Position numbers and translations under genes: made by a program. DNA of 37,294 nucleotides, from contig NZ_SNZF01000034.1 in assembly GCF_004363725.1 (NCBI RefSeq), positions 1 to 37,294 on the forward strand, read 5' to 3'. The DNA comes from Aquamicrobium defluvii (GTDB lineage: Bacteria; Pseudomonadota; Alphaproteobacteria; Rhizobiales; Rhizobiaceae). The first letter of the stretch is position 1. Each line of letters opens with the position of its first letter. The notes under the pieces were generated by a model that saw only the letters and a program-made list of their open reading frames with translations, had not been told where the DNA came from and made no database searches. Shown one piece after another: positions 23,025-31,267 of this stretch.

Positions 23025-24496
23025 GCCAGCCTGTCTCCGATCAGGAACTGCAAGGCGCGGTCGAGCCGGATATGCGGCAGGGACAGCGTAGCGCCCTCTG
23101 CCGTGCGTTCCAGCTTCGGCGGGCGGAAGCGGACAAAGCGGATGGCCGGATCGGCATCGTCCTGCCTGTGGCCATTCGCGGTCTCAAAGACGGAACCAAC
23201 TTTCTCCGGCAAGTCCCCGGGAAATATAGCCGTTTCTGTCTTGCCGTCGAAGGTCTGTCCACCGATGGTTTCGCCGGCCAGCGGCGTGCCGAGTATGACC
23301 GGCAGGGTTTCGCGGCCCTGCTTGACGGTTCCTTCGCGGGTGGCGCGGACGGCGGCCATCGCGACCACGTCTACGTCGGCGCCGGTGAAGTTGGCGCGCG
23401 CGATGGCTCTGTCCGCAAGTCGCCGCACGATGGCCTGCAAACGGTCGTGGCTTTCATGATGGAGGTGGTCGGCCTTGGTGGCCGCGACGAGGATGCGGTC
23501 GATACGCCTCGATACAAGACCGGTCAGGATATTGCCGCGGCCGGGGCGGAAGCAGGCAAGGATTTCCGTGACGGCGCGCTCCAGATCGGCCATCGCGCCG
23601 GGGCCGGCATTGAGGGCTTGCAGCGCATCGATCAGCACGATCTGGCGGTCGAGCCGGGTGATGTGCTCGCGGAAGAACGGCTTCACGACATGGGTCTTGT
23701 AGGCTTCGTAGCGGCGCTCCATCATGGCGCGCAGCGATCCGGGCCGCGCGCGGCGCTCTTCGCCGGGCGGCAGGGGCGCGAAGGTCAGCGCCGGCGAGCC
23801 TTCGAGGTCGCCCGGCATCAGGAAACGGCCCGGCGGGAGGGTGGACAGCGCCCGATGGTCGAGCTTGCATGCCTTGAGGTAGGCCGCGAAGCTGTCGGCC
23901 AGCCGTCGCGCCGTGACCTCGTCCGCGTCGGCATCCGTATTGGTGGCGGCGGAGAGCGTCCGCCAATCCTGCGAGAGATCGGAGCGAACCGGAAGCGCTG
24001 CCATTTCAAATGCTTCACGGGAGAAGTCGGAGTAGGACTTTCCAAGCAGCGGCAGATCGAGCAGCCACTCGCCGGGATAGTCGACGATGTCCAGAGACAG
24101 CTTTCCGGTGGAGAACATGCGACCCCAGCCGGAAGCGGATTCATACTCGATGGTGAGGCGCAGTTCGGAGATGGCGCGGGTCGAATCGGGCCACAGGCGC
24201 TGTTCGACCAGCGTCGCGATATGGTCCTCATACTGGAAGCGGGGCACAGCGTCGTCCGGCTGCTCTTCCAGGCCGGCACGCGCGATGCGGCCGGATTTCT
24301 GCGCCTCGAACAGGGGCAGGCGGCCGCCGTGGAGCAGGTTGTGGACGAGAGCGGAAATGAAGACGGTCTTTCCGGCACGCGACAGCCCGGTGACGCCCAG
24401 CCGCAGGGTGGGTGCGAACATTCCGGCAGCACGGCCGGAAAGCGTGTCCAGCGCGATCCGCGCTTCGTCGGCGAAAGTGGTCAGCGAAGATGCCAA
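23021..24496 (-). CDS. ycjX: YcjX-like P-loop GTPase
   Basis: A 491-residue protein of the YcjX (DUF463) family. The Walker A sequence is GLSRAGKTVFISALVHNLL. LSLDIVDYPGEWLLDLPLL contains the Walker B/G3 Asp, and ILVAATKADHLHHESHDRL supplies a TKAD guanine-specificity motif. The family is stress-linked and always occurs with YcjF. No ATG fits the N-terminus: the frame has an upstream TAG, and the family-like start MASSLTTFADEARIALDTL corresponds to TTG 24494-24496, without a ribosome-binding site. A promoter-like sequence ends only four bases before this codon, so the mRNA may be leaderless. Confidence 0.88.
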   Translation of the reverse strand: MASSLTTFADEARIALDTLSGRAAGMFAPTLRLGVTGLSRAGKTVFISALVHNLLHGGRLPLFEAQKSGRIARAGLEEQPDDAVPRFQYEDHIATLVEQRLWPDSTRAISELRLTIEYESASGWGRMFSTGKLSLDIVDYPGEWLLDLPLLGKSYSDFSREAFEMAALPVRSDLSQDWRTLSAATNTDADADEVTARRLADSFAAYLKACKLDHRALSTLPPGRFLMPGDLEGSPALTFAPLPPGEERRARPGSLRAMMERRYEAYKTHVVKPFFREHITRLDRQIVLIDALQALNAGPGAMADLERAVTEILACFRPGRGNILTGLVSRRIDRILVAATKADHLHHESHDRLQAIVRRLADRAIARANFTGADVDVVAMAAVRATREGTVKQGRETLPVILGTPLAGETIGGQTFDGKTETAIFPGDLPEKVGSVFETANGHRQDDADPAIRFVRFRPPKLERTAEGATLSLPHIRLDRALQFLIGDRLA

Positions 24497-24500
24497 TTCG

Positions 24501-24529
24501 GTTATAAAACCCTATGCAACTGGTTGAAA
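24501..24529 (-). promoter_or_regulatory. Candidate ycjX promoter
   Basis: On the minus strand, TTTCAA (24529-24524), a 17-bp spacer and TATAAC (24506-24501). The -10 is good and the -35 is weak (3 of 6). Transcription would start about at the TTG initiation codon of ycjX. Confidence 0.35.
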
Positions 24530-24620
24530 CAAAATGATCTGGCTCGATCTGTTTCCGGCTCAGGCCCGTTTCCTGCCCGATATAGGGCCTTGGCCTGCCC
24601 AATGTAATGGGGTGCCGAAA

Positions 24621-25124
24621 TCAGTTTCCCGCAGGCGTAAGGAACGCTTCGAGATATCCCTTGCCCGGCGCCGCTTCGGACAGGCTGCCGTCGAAGTTCA
24701 GCACGGCCAGGCCGGAGGTTGGAAAGCCATGGCTGAGCGTTTCGAGCGCGCCGCCATCACCATCGCCCGATACAGCCACGGCCAGGTCTTCCATCATGGG
24801 GTTGTGCCCGATGACCAGCAGGGAACCGAGATGACCGTGCGCGCGGATGGTTTCGAGATAGAAGGCAGCGTCTTCCGTGTAGAGTGTGTCCAGAAACACG
24901 ATACGGCCGGTGTCCATGCCGCCAGCGACACCCTCCAGCGTTTCCCTGGCGCGGCGGGCATTGGAACAGAGGGTGAGGTCGGGCTGATAACCGCAGGCTC
25001 GCATGACTGCGCCGGTGGAGACGGCTTCTTCTTTGCCGGACGGGTCGAGCGGACGATCGAAATCGCGCATTCCCGGCTGTGCCCAGCCAGCTCTGGCATG
25101 CCTCAGGAGATAAAGTCTGGCCAC
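24621..25124 (-). CDS. sixA: SixA-type histidine phosphatase
   Basis: A 167-residue histidine-phosphatase-fold protein. The RHG-type motif is YLLRHARAGWAQPG near the N-terminus. Other active-site features are CSNARRARETLEG and VIGHNPMMEDLA with the second catalytic His. SixA enzymes remove phosphate from phosphohistidine, including Hpt domains and the nitrogen phosphotransferase system in E. coli. The start is GTG 25124, preceded by GGAGG with a 4-bp spacer; the frame is open to 25184 but that extension lacks support. Divergent from dksA. Confidence 0.88.
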   Translation of the reverse strand: MARLYLLRHARAGWAQPGMRDFDRPLDPSGKEEAVSTGAVMRACGYQPDLTLCSNARRARETLEGVAGGMDTGRIVFLDTLYTEDAAFYLETIRAHGHLGSLLVIGHNPMMEDLAVAVSGDGDGGALETLSHGFPTSGLAVLNFDGSLSEAAPGKGYLEAFLTPAGN

Positions 25125-25241
25125 CCGTCCTCCCGTATGTCCCTCGCGCACAGGATTATCGATTGCCGCGGTGGAGCGCAACAACGGGCGGGGCGGGAAA
25201 TCGCCCTTGTCATACGTTCGTGTGAACAGGCCAGTACAGGC

Positions 25242-25270
25242 TTGTACATGCCCGCACTCGCGAATATATA
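25242..25270 (+). promoter_or_regulatory. Candidate sigma-70-type promoter of dksA
   Basis: TTGTAC (25242-25247), a 17-bp spacer, and TATATA (25265-25270), about 25 bp upstream of the dksA start codons. Both boxes are close to consensus and the spacing is ideal. Confidence 0.6.
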
Positions 25271-25294
25271 GGCGCCAATTCTTGGGGCTGTCGG

Positions 25295-25720
25295 GTGAGT
25301 CGAATGAATCAAAACCTTACTGCCGATTACGTACCCTCCGACGATGAGCCGTTCATGAACGAGCGGCAGAAGTCTTACTTCCGCAACAAGCTCATCGCCT
25401 GGAAGAACGATATTCTTCGCGAAGCGCGGGAAACGCTTGAAATCCTTCAGCAGGAAAATGCCAATCTTCCCGATCTCGCGGACCGGGCCTCTTCGGAAAC
25501 AGACCGCGCTATCGAGCTCAGGGCGCGCGATCGCCAGCGCAAGCTGATTTCGAAGATCGATTCGGCATTGCAGAGGATCGAAGAGGGCACGTACGGCTAT
25601 TGTGAAGAAACGGGAGAGCCGATTTCTCTGAAAAGGCTGGATGCGCGACCGATCGCGACTTTGTCAATCGAAGCGCAGGAGCGCCACGAGCGCCGTGAGA
25701 AAGTGTATCGCGACGACTGA
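25295..25720 (+). CDS. dksA: DksA, RNA polymerase-binding transcription factor lacking the zinc finger
   Basis: DksA works with ppGpp in the secondary channel of RNA polymerase during the stringent response. It is 141 residues from GTG 25295, or 138 from ATG 25304. The globular start EPFMNERQKSYFR, the coiled coil with tip LPDLADRAS (Asp60, Asp63 and Ala65 match the E. coli catalytic tip D-x-x-D-x-A), and IELRARDRQRKLISKI are well kept. Only one of the four zinc-finger Cys remains (Cys103 in GYCEETGEPI); the second, third and fourth positions are Thr, Ser and Ala-type residues. Single-Cys DksA proteins are known in alphaproteobacteria and function without zinc. It has a good promoter and a strong terminator, so it is a monocistronic unit. 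Confidence 0.95.
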   Translation: MSRMNQNLTADYVPSDDEPFMNERQKSYFRNKLIAWKNDILREARETLEILQQENANLPDLADRASSETDRAIELRARDRQRKLISKIDSALQRIEEGTYGYCEETGEPISLKRLDARPIATLSIEAQERHERREKVYRDD

Positions 25721-25739
25721 GCGCTGTTCACAGGCAAAC

Positions 25740-25770
25740 AAAAAAGGCCGCCTTCTGGCGGCCTTTTTTG
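25740..25770. terminator. Bidirectional terminator between dksA and the fliO-like gene
   Basis: AAAAAGGCCGCC (25741-25752), loop TTCT, GGCGGCCTTTTT (25757-25768), then T and G. The A run on the left and the T run on the right give U-tracts in both directions, suiting the two convergent genes. Confidence 0.9.
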
Positions 25771-25856
25771 TTTTGGTGTCGGAAGAACTTCCTCCAAACC
25801 CGATCCTGGAGAAACCTGAAAAAGGGCGGTACCCTGTCGCTTTCAGGCGGCGTGCC

Positions 25857-26543
25857 TCAGCGCTTTGCGTTGGACAATTCTCCCAGAAGCCTCGACATTT
25901 CGTCGTCCAGCGTCGGGCCGGGAACCGGCGCTGCCGGCGCGGGCTCGCCCAGCGACAGGGCCAGTTCGCTGGCCAGCGAATCGTCCAGCGCATCCTCGGC
26001 GGACTGTAAGGGTTGCCGGGGAGGCACGGGCGCGCTGACGCGCGGAGCGGCGGCGGAGACATGCGGCAAGGGTTCTGCCACTCTTGCCACCGGGGGCGCC
26101 ACCGGAGCCGGTGCCGCCCTGGCAGGCGCGGCAGTGGAAGGCTGGGGCTGAACGGGGCGGGGCTGGACTGGGGCAGGCGCCGGCACAGGGACCCTTGCCG
26201 GTGGCTGCGCTGCCGGAGGTTCAGCATGCGCGACGCGCCTGGAGCCGGCCAGCCTGATGTCGCGCTCCACCACCACATCCGTGGGCCCGCCAATCAGAAT
26301 GAGATGTTCCACGTCATCGCGGCGAACCAGAACCAGACGCCTGTGACTATCGACCGCCGTGGCATCCATGACTGCAAGCCGCGTCTTGCGGTTGCGCCCG
26401 CCCGAGACGAAGGTGCCAAAACTCATGCTGCGGATCATCCTGACGACGATCAGCACCACAAGAAGCAGGACCAGAGCGGCAAGGGTCCAGAAAATGGCGG
26501 CGCTGTAGCCGGATCCGCCAGCGCTATCGAGAAACTCAGACAT
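25857..26543 (-). CDS. FliO/MopB-like single-pass membrane protein
   Basis: A 228-residue protein. A short N-terminus is followed by one membrane helix (about 14-37, with IFWTLAALVLLLVVLIVVRM), then a small cytoplasmic domain with TRLAVMDATAVDSHRRLVLV, VEHLILIGGPTDVVVERDI, the FliO-like signature. A long Pro/Ala-rich region follows (about 110-190) and an acidic C-terminal helix ending in RLLGELSNAKR. FliO helps assemble the flagellar export gate, but there are no other flagellar genes here and the C-terminus is unlike FliO, so another role is possible. ATG 26543 is preferred. It is divergent from cckA and shares its upstream region with it. Confidence 0.75.
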   Translation of the reverse strand: MSEFLDSAGGSGYSAAIFWTLAALVLLLVVLIVVRMIRSMSFGTFVSGGRNRKTRLAVMDATAVDSHRRLVLVRRDDVEHLILIGGPTDVVVERDIRLAGSRRVAHAEPPAAQPPARVPVPAPAPVQPRPVQPQPSTAAPARAAPAPVAPPVARVAEPLPHVSAAAPRVSAPVPPRQPLQSAEDALDDSLASELALSLGEPAPAAPVPGPTLDDEMSRLLGELSNAKR

Positions 26544-26680
26544 CGGCACCCCCAGGAGCACTGCAATGGAAACCGCAGGACAGTAGAACGCTGCCCGGCG
26601 CCACCGCAAGTTGCCTTTGCCTGCTTACACGCCTCCGGTCAGGCATATAAGCCATCGGAACCGCGCAAACGGACATCATT

Positions 26681-26688
26681 TTAACCAT
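26681..26688 (+). promoter_or_regulatory. CtrA-type box upstream of cckA
   Basis: TTAACCAT on the plus strand, about 90 bp before the cckA ATG (26779) and about 140 bp before the divergent fliO-like start. It equals the CtrA half-site consensus, and it lies upstream of the very kinase that controls CtrA phosphorylation. Confidence 0.5.
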
Positions 26689-26778
26689 AGAGTTGCCCCT
26701 CGGGCCTTTTCCGGGCAAGGAGAATGTGATTCAACCGGCTCGGGTCGGCAAGGGGCAGGAATCGTAAGCAGGGGGCAA

Positions 26779-29373
26779 ATGGCCAAGGAAGCGCGCGGCG
26801 ATTTCTATCCGGTGCCGATGGTGGACCACAATACGCGACCGGGAACGGTAACGCGGCTCATCATCTTCATTCTGATTCTTATCGCTTCGGCGGTCGTGTT
26901 CGGGCTTTTCCGCGAACGCTTCGGCGATCCGTTCCTGCTGGGCATGCTGGGCGTGCTCGCGATGATCGGCGTCGGCTTTCTGTTCGCTACGGCGATTGGC
27001 TTTATCCAGATCGCGCCCCGATCCACCGGCGACGAGCTTTCCAAGGCTTTTGTCGATTCGATGGCGCAGGGCCTCGTGGTCACGGACGCCAAAAATCGCA
27101 TCATCTATGCAAACCGCGCCTATGCGGGGATGACGGGCGCGGCCTCGGCCGCGGACATCCGCACCGTCGAAGGTTTGTTGTCGGATGTGCCCGAAGCTTC
27201 ATCGGTCATCTATCGTCTGGCGTCGGGCCTGCGCGATGGCCAGCAGGGCGATGGCGAATTCCGGCTCAGCCAGGCAATTCGTCCGGGAGCCGGCCCCGGT
27301 GCGCGCTGGTATCGCGTCGAGGCGCGCTCATTCCGCATGCCGGGTCAACGCCAGCCGTTCAATGCCTGGAAACTGGCCGATATTTCCAGCGAGCGTGAGG
27401 AGCAGGAGCGCTTCTTCCTCGACCTTCAGAAGGCGATAGACCATCTGGACAATGCGCCGGCGGGCTTCTTCTCCACCGATCAGGACGGGCGCGTCACCTA
27501 TGTCAACGCGACGCTTGCCGAATGGCTGGGTATCGATCTGGCAAGTTTCACGCCGGGAGCCGTGGCGCTCTCCGACATCGTGGCCGGCGACGGCATGGCG
27601 CTGGTGCGCTCAGTCCGTCCCGATCCGGGCACGGCGCGCAATGCGGTGATCGACCTCGATCTGACCACCATGAAAGGCGAGGCGCTGCCGGTTCGCTTCC
27701 TGCACCGTGTCACGGCGACCCGCGACGGCCATACCGGTCCCACGCGCACCATCGTGCTCAATCGCAATGAAGGCGAAGATTCTTCTGCCGATCTGAGAGC
27801 TTCCGAGGTGCGCTTCACCCGGTTCTTCAATTCGACTCCCATGGCCATTGCCGGCGTCGACAAGGATGGCAGGATTCTGCGCACCAACGCACCGTTCCTG
27901 TCGCTGTTCGGCTCTGCGGTGGATCGCGATGCGCTGGACAAGCGCGTGCGGCTGGACACCGTCATTCACGAGCGCGACCGCCCGGCCTTCGAGGCGGCTC
28001 TGGAAAAGGCGCGGCAGCGGCAGGCGGACATCGCGCCTATCGACACCGTCCTGCCGGACAACGAGGAGCGGCATATCCGCTTCTATGTCAACGCCGTGGC
28101 CGATGGCGACGGCGCCGAGGAGGCGGCGATCGTCTATGCCGTCGACACCACCGAGCAGAAGGCGCTGGAAGCCCAGATGGCGCAGAGCCAGAAGATGCAG
28201 GCGGTCGGCCAGCTTGCCGGCGGCATCGCGCACGACTTCAACAACGTGCTCACCGCCATCATCATGGCGTCGGATCTCCTGCTGACCAACCACCGGCCGT
28301 CCGATCCGTCCTTCCCGGACATCATGAACATCAAGCAGAACGCCAACCGCGCCGCCTCGCTGGTGCGGCAGTTGCTGGCCTTCTCGCGCAAGCAGACGCT
28401 GCGTCCCGAAGTGCTCACTTTGACCGACGTTCTTGCCGATTTGCGCATGCTGCTTGCCCGTCTTGTCGGCAACGACATCAAGCTTCGCATCGATCATGGC
28501 CGCGACCTGTGGCCGGTGAAGGTCGATATCGGCCAATTCGAACAGGTCGTGGTCAATCTGGCGGTCAACGCCCGCGACGCGATGCCCGGCGGCGGCGAGC
28601 TGACGGTGCGCACGCGCAATGTGGCGGCCGATGAGGCAAACGCTTTCCAGTACCGCGAGCTGGAGGCCGGCGACTACGTTCTGGTCGAGGTGGAGGACAC
28701 CGGCAGCGGCATTCCTGCGGATGTCCTCAAGAAGATTTTCGAGCCGTTCTTCACCACCAAGGAAGTGGGCAAGGGCACCGGCCTCGGCCTTTCCATGGTG
28801 TATGGAATCATCAAGCAGACCGGCGGATTCATCTTCTGCGATTCGGAAGTGGGCAAGGGCACCACCTTCCGCATCTTCCTGCCGCGTCATGTGGCCGCCG
28901 TGGCGGCGCAGCCGGCGGCGGGTGCCGGGCAAAAGCCGATGGCCAACGGAGCGGATGCAACGGTGGCGGCTGCAAAGCCGGCCGATGCCGCCCGGGATCT
29001 GTCCGGTTCGGCAACCGTGCTGCTGGTCGAAGACGAGGATGCTGTGCGCATGGGCGGGGTGAGGGCGCTGACTTCGCGCGGCTATACCGTGCATGAGGCA
29101 TCGTCCGGCGTCGAGGCGCTCGATGTGTTCGAGTCGCTCGAAGGCCGGGTCGACATCGTCGTGTCCGATGTGGTGATGCCCGAAATGGATGGCCCGACCC
29201 TGCTCGGCGAATTGCGCAAGCGCCAGCCCGACATCAAGTTCGTGTTCGTGTCCGGTTATGCCGAAGATGCCTTCGCCAGGAACCTTCCCGAGGACGCGAA
29301 ATTCGGTTTCCTGCCAAAGCCATTTTCGCTCAAGCAGCTGGCGACTGTCGTCAAGGAAATGCTCGAAGGCTGA
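26779..29373 (+). CDS. cckA: Cell-cycle hybrid histidine kinase CckA
   Basis: CckA feeds phosphate through ChpT to CtrA and CpdR, controlling replication and division in alphaproteobacteria. It has 864 residues. Two membrane helices lie at about 25-44 and 52-75, followed by PAS-like domains (about 85-200, 225-330 and 350-460). HisKA has GQLAGGIAHDFNNVLTAI with His485. HATPase has NLAVNARDAMPGGG, DTGSGIP, EPFFTTKEVGKGTGLGLSMV. The C-terminal receiver has LLVEDEDAVRMG and VSDVVMPEMDGP with Asp797. ATG 26779 is chosen because AGGGGG lies 4-9 bp upstream and the N-terminus MAKEARGDFYP fits; the frame is open to 26611. Gene order here is divergent from the fliO-like gene; a CtrA box lies between them, suggesting feedback. 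Confidence 0.95.
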   Translation: MAKEARGDFYPVPMVDHNTRPGTVTRLIIFILILIASAVVFGLFRERFGDPFLLGMLGVLAMIGVGFLFATAIGFIQIAPRSTGDELSKAFVDSMAQGLVVTDAKNRIIYANRAYAGMTGAASAADIRTVEGLLSDVPEASSVIYRLASGLRDGQQGDGEFRLSQAIRPGAGPGARWYRVEARSFRMPGQRQPFNAWKLADISSEREEQERFFLDLQKAIDHLDNAPAGFFSTDQDGRVTYVNATLAEWLGIDLASFTPGAVALSDIVAGDGMALVRSVRPDPGTARNAVIDLDLTTMKGEALPVRFLHRVTATRDGHTGPTRTIVLNRNEGEDSSADLRASEVRFTRFFNSTPMAIAGVDKDGRILRTNAPFLSLFGSAVDRDALDKRVRLDTVIHERDRPAFEAALEKARQRQADIAPIDTVLPDNEERHIRFYVNAVADGDGAEEAAIVYAVDTTEQKALEAQMAQSQKMQAVGQLAGGIAHDFNNVLTAIIMASDLLLTNHRPSDPSFPDIMNIKQNANRAASLVRQLLAFSRKQTLRPEVLTLTDVLADLRMLLARLVGNDIKLRIDHGRDLWPVKVDIGQFEQVVVNLAVNARDAMPGGGELTVRTRNVAADEANAFQYRELEAGDYVLVEVEDTGSGIPADVLKKIFEPFFTTKEVGKGTGLGLSMVYGIIKQTGGFIFCDSEVGKGTTFRIFLPRHVAAVAAQPAAGAGQKPMANGADATVAAAKPADAARDLSGSATVLLVEDEDAVRMGGVRALTSRGYTVHEASSGVEALDVFESLEGRVDIVVSDVVMPEMDGPTLLGELRKRQPDIKFVFVSGYAEDAFARNLPEDAKFGFLPKPFSLKQLATVVKEMLEG

Positions 29374-29455
29374 GCTGGTGCCGTGCCGTTTCGGACGACA
29401 TGCGAAAACAATAAGCTGAAGCGCAAGCAGCGAATCTGAAAGATCGCGACACGCT

Positions 29456-29842
29456 TTATCGTATCGTGCAGGTCGAGGCGGTGAACGCGCCGTGCGGCTG
29501 TCGCATGATGATGTCGAACGAGGCGTCAGCCGGATCGAACGAGGTTACCTGGGTCAGAGAAATGCTGTTTCCGCCTGCCGTGAAGCCGCCAAGCGGACCC
29601 AGCCACGAAATCTCGCCATTTGTCTCGATCTGATAGTTGTAGCCTTGCCGGGGCGCCGTGAAATAGGCGGGCTCGGTATAGACGTTGCCCCTGATGGTGA
29701 TGTCGCCGAGGCTGAGGAACTGCCCGAGAAGATAGACCTCGCAGTGATAGACGCCGTCCGGAAGCCGTTCGGCGGCGCTCGCCGGCGAGGCGCATGCGCA
29801 GATCATCGCGGCACTGGCTGCAAGCGGCAGAATGCTTCTCAT
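29456..29842 (-). CDS. Small secreted hypothetical protein
   Basis: A 128-residue protein with a signal peptide (MRSILPLAASAAMICACASP, cleavage near ASA at residue 23). The mature part, about 105 residues, is beta-rich with many aromatic and Gly residues (YTEPAYFTAPRQGYNYQI, WLGPLGGFTAGG). Cys34 and Cys125, near its two ends, could form a disulfide closing the domain. I do not recognise the family. The start at 29842 has only GGAAC upstream. It is convergent with cckA, with 82 bp between and no obvious terminator. Confidence 0.65.
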   Translation of the reverse strand: MRSILPLAASAAMICACASPASAAERLPDGVYHCEVYLLGQFLSLGDITIRGNVYTEPAYFTAPRQGYNYQIETNGEISWLGPLGGFTAGGNSISLTQVTSFDPADASFDIIMRQPHGAFTASTCTIR

Positions 29843-30137
29843 GGTATGTTCCGGCCGTTCCTTCTCCCTGAACAACAGCGCCATCGGCTGCGGCCAAAGT
29901 TTATCTGCTCCAACGCCGGTAAGGCAATCCGACGATCGGATGCAACCGTGGCGTGTCGGCAGATGCATGTTATCCTTCACCATCGCCATAGTGAGTCGGC
30001 AGGCGTTTTGCGTCGATGAGGAATGGATTGAGGGAAGCGCCAGCGGCGTTAGCAAGTTCCGCGCAAGCAAGTCGGCCCAGTATCCGTTCCGCGTCCGGGT
30101 GTTGTTCATGGGGTGGACAATCGATCAGGGGGAAGGA
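29843..30137. other. Intergenic region without recognised gene
   Basis: 295 bp between the divergent secreted-protein and small-protein genes. No RNA gene, repeat or clear promoter was recognised. Frames crossing it are extensions of the flanking genes without start support. Confidence 0.4.
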
Positions 30138-30323
30138 ATGGAGCGATTTCTCGAGGATCATCAAAAGCGGCGGCTGACAGAGCGTTTCGACATACTGACG
30201 GCGATCAATATACTGAAATCCCAAGGCTATCACGATGATGAAGTGATACGGGAGATCACGCGCGTCTTCTATGTCGATCTCGATGCCTATCAGGAAGTGC
30301 TGGAGCAGGCGCGTGCCGCCTGA
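30138..30323 (+). CDS. Small helical protein of unknown function
   Basis: A 61-residue protein, MERFLEDHQKRRLTERFDIL at the start, then AINILKSQGYHDDEVIREI and a VDLDAYQEVLEQARAA end. It is highly charged and looks all-helical, without a signal or membrane segment. The ATG at 30138 follows a purine-rich AGGGGGAAGGA; ATG 30108 in the same frame would add ten residues. I do not recognise the family. It lies 77 bp upstream of the VOC-kdsA pair on the same strand and could be its first gene. Codon use and charge pattern look like a real gene, but this is the least certain of the coding calls. Confidence 0.6.
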   Translation: MERFLEDHQKRRLTERFDILTAINILKSQGYHDDEVIREITRVFYVDLDAYQEVLEQARAA

Positions 30324-30400
30324 ACATTTCCGGTAGTTTGCGCGGTGTCGCCGCCGGCATCGTCTTGAACGGCGCGACGGAATGGGGCACACCGCCAGAA

Positions 30401-31267
30401 ATGACGCGCCTGCTCGATCATCTCGTTTTACCCACCGCCGATCTCGATGTGGCGCGGGCGCGGCTGGCTCGCCTCGGCTTCACCGTGGCGCCGCGTGGCG
30501 AGCATCCTTTCGGCACGGAAAACCGTTGTGTCTATTTTTCGGACGGCACCTTTATCGAGCCGCTCGCCATTGCTGACCGGCCTGCCGCCGATGCGGCGGT
30601 AGCTGCGGGAAACGTCTTCGTCGCGCGCGACCGTATCTACCGGCAAGATGTCGGCCCCGAAGGCTTTTCCGCTGTCGTGTTCGGCAGCGCGGACGCCGAT
30701 GACGACCATCGCCGCTATGTGCAGGCCGGCATTTCGGCAGGCCCCCGACTGGATTTCTCGCGGCCTTTCATCGATGCCTCGGGGCGAAGCGACACGGCTT
30801 CGTTCAGCCTGGCCTTTGCGGCTGCCCGGCAGATGCGCGGGACTTTCGTCTTTGCCTGCCAGAGGGTGAACACGCCGCGCGTCGACCGGTCCGCTCTGGA
30901 AGCGCATGCGAACGGCTCAACCCGGATTGCGCAAGTCGTGGCCGTCGCGCCCGATTCCATGCCGATGACGGATTTCCTGAGTGTGGCCGCCGATGCCGGC
31001 GAAGCCGCACAGGCTGACAAACTTGAGTTGCCCAATACGCGCATCGCCGTGATGACGCCGAGCTTCTATGCGCAACAATTCGGTCTGCCGCGCGAAACCC
31101 GCGAAACCCCCGTCTTTGCGGCCATCGTGTTTTCGGTGCGCGATATCGATGCCACGCGCCGGCATCTTGTATCTGGCGGGGTGGATCACGACATGCGGGG
31201 CGACCGCATCGTCATCGCGGCCGCGCCGGGGCAGGGCGCAGCCTTCATTTTCGAGGAGCATACATGA
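30401..31267 (+). CDS. VOC/glyoxalase-like domain protein
   Basis: A 288-residue protein. The N-terminal half has the glyoxalase-like fold pattern LLDHLVLPTADLDVARARL, LGFTVAPRGEHPFGTENRC and FSDGTFIEPLAIAD, in which His, Glu and similar residues could bind a metal. The C-terminal half is a degenerate second module with FAAIVFSVRDIDATRRHLV. The substrate is unknown. The ATG at 30401 fits the family start; the frame is open to 30338. Its TGA overlaps the kdsA ATG (ATGA, 31264-31267), so expression is coupled to Kdo synthesis. Confidence 0.82.
   Translation: MTRLLDHLVLPTADLDVARARLARLGFTVAPRGEHPFGTENRCVYFSDGTFIEPLAIADRPAADAAVAAGNVFVARDRIYRQDVGPEGFSAVVFGSADADDDHRRYVQAGISAGPRLDFSRPFIDASGRSDTASFSLAFAAARQMRGTFVFACQRVNTPRVDRSALEAHANGSTRIAQVVAVAPDSMPMTDFLSVAADAGEAAQADKLELPNTRIAVMTPSFYAQQFGLPRETRETPVFAAIVFSVRDIDATRRHLVSGGVDHDMRGDRIVIAAAPGQGAAFIFEEHT

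Noticed and set aside
22529..24607. 692-residue plus-strand frame opposite ycjX-ycjF
   Set aside because: Antisense shadow of two clear minus-strand genes; composition is Arg/Pro/Ala-rich with no domain.
27610..29094. 494-residue minus-strand frame opposite cckA
   Set aside because: Antisense to a well-supported kinase gene and without recognisable motifs.
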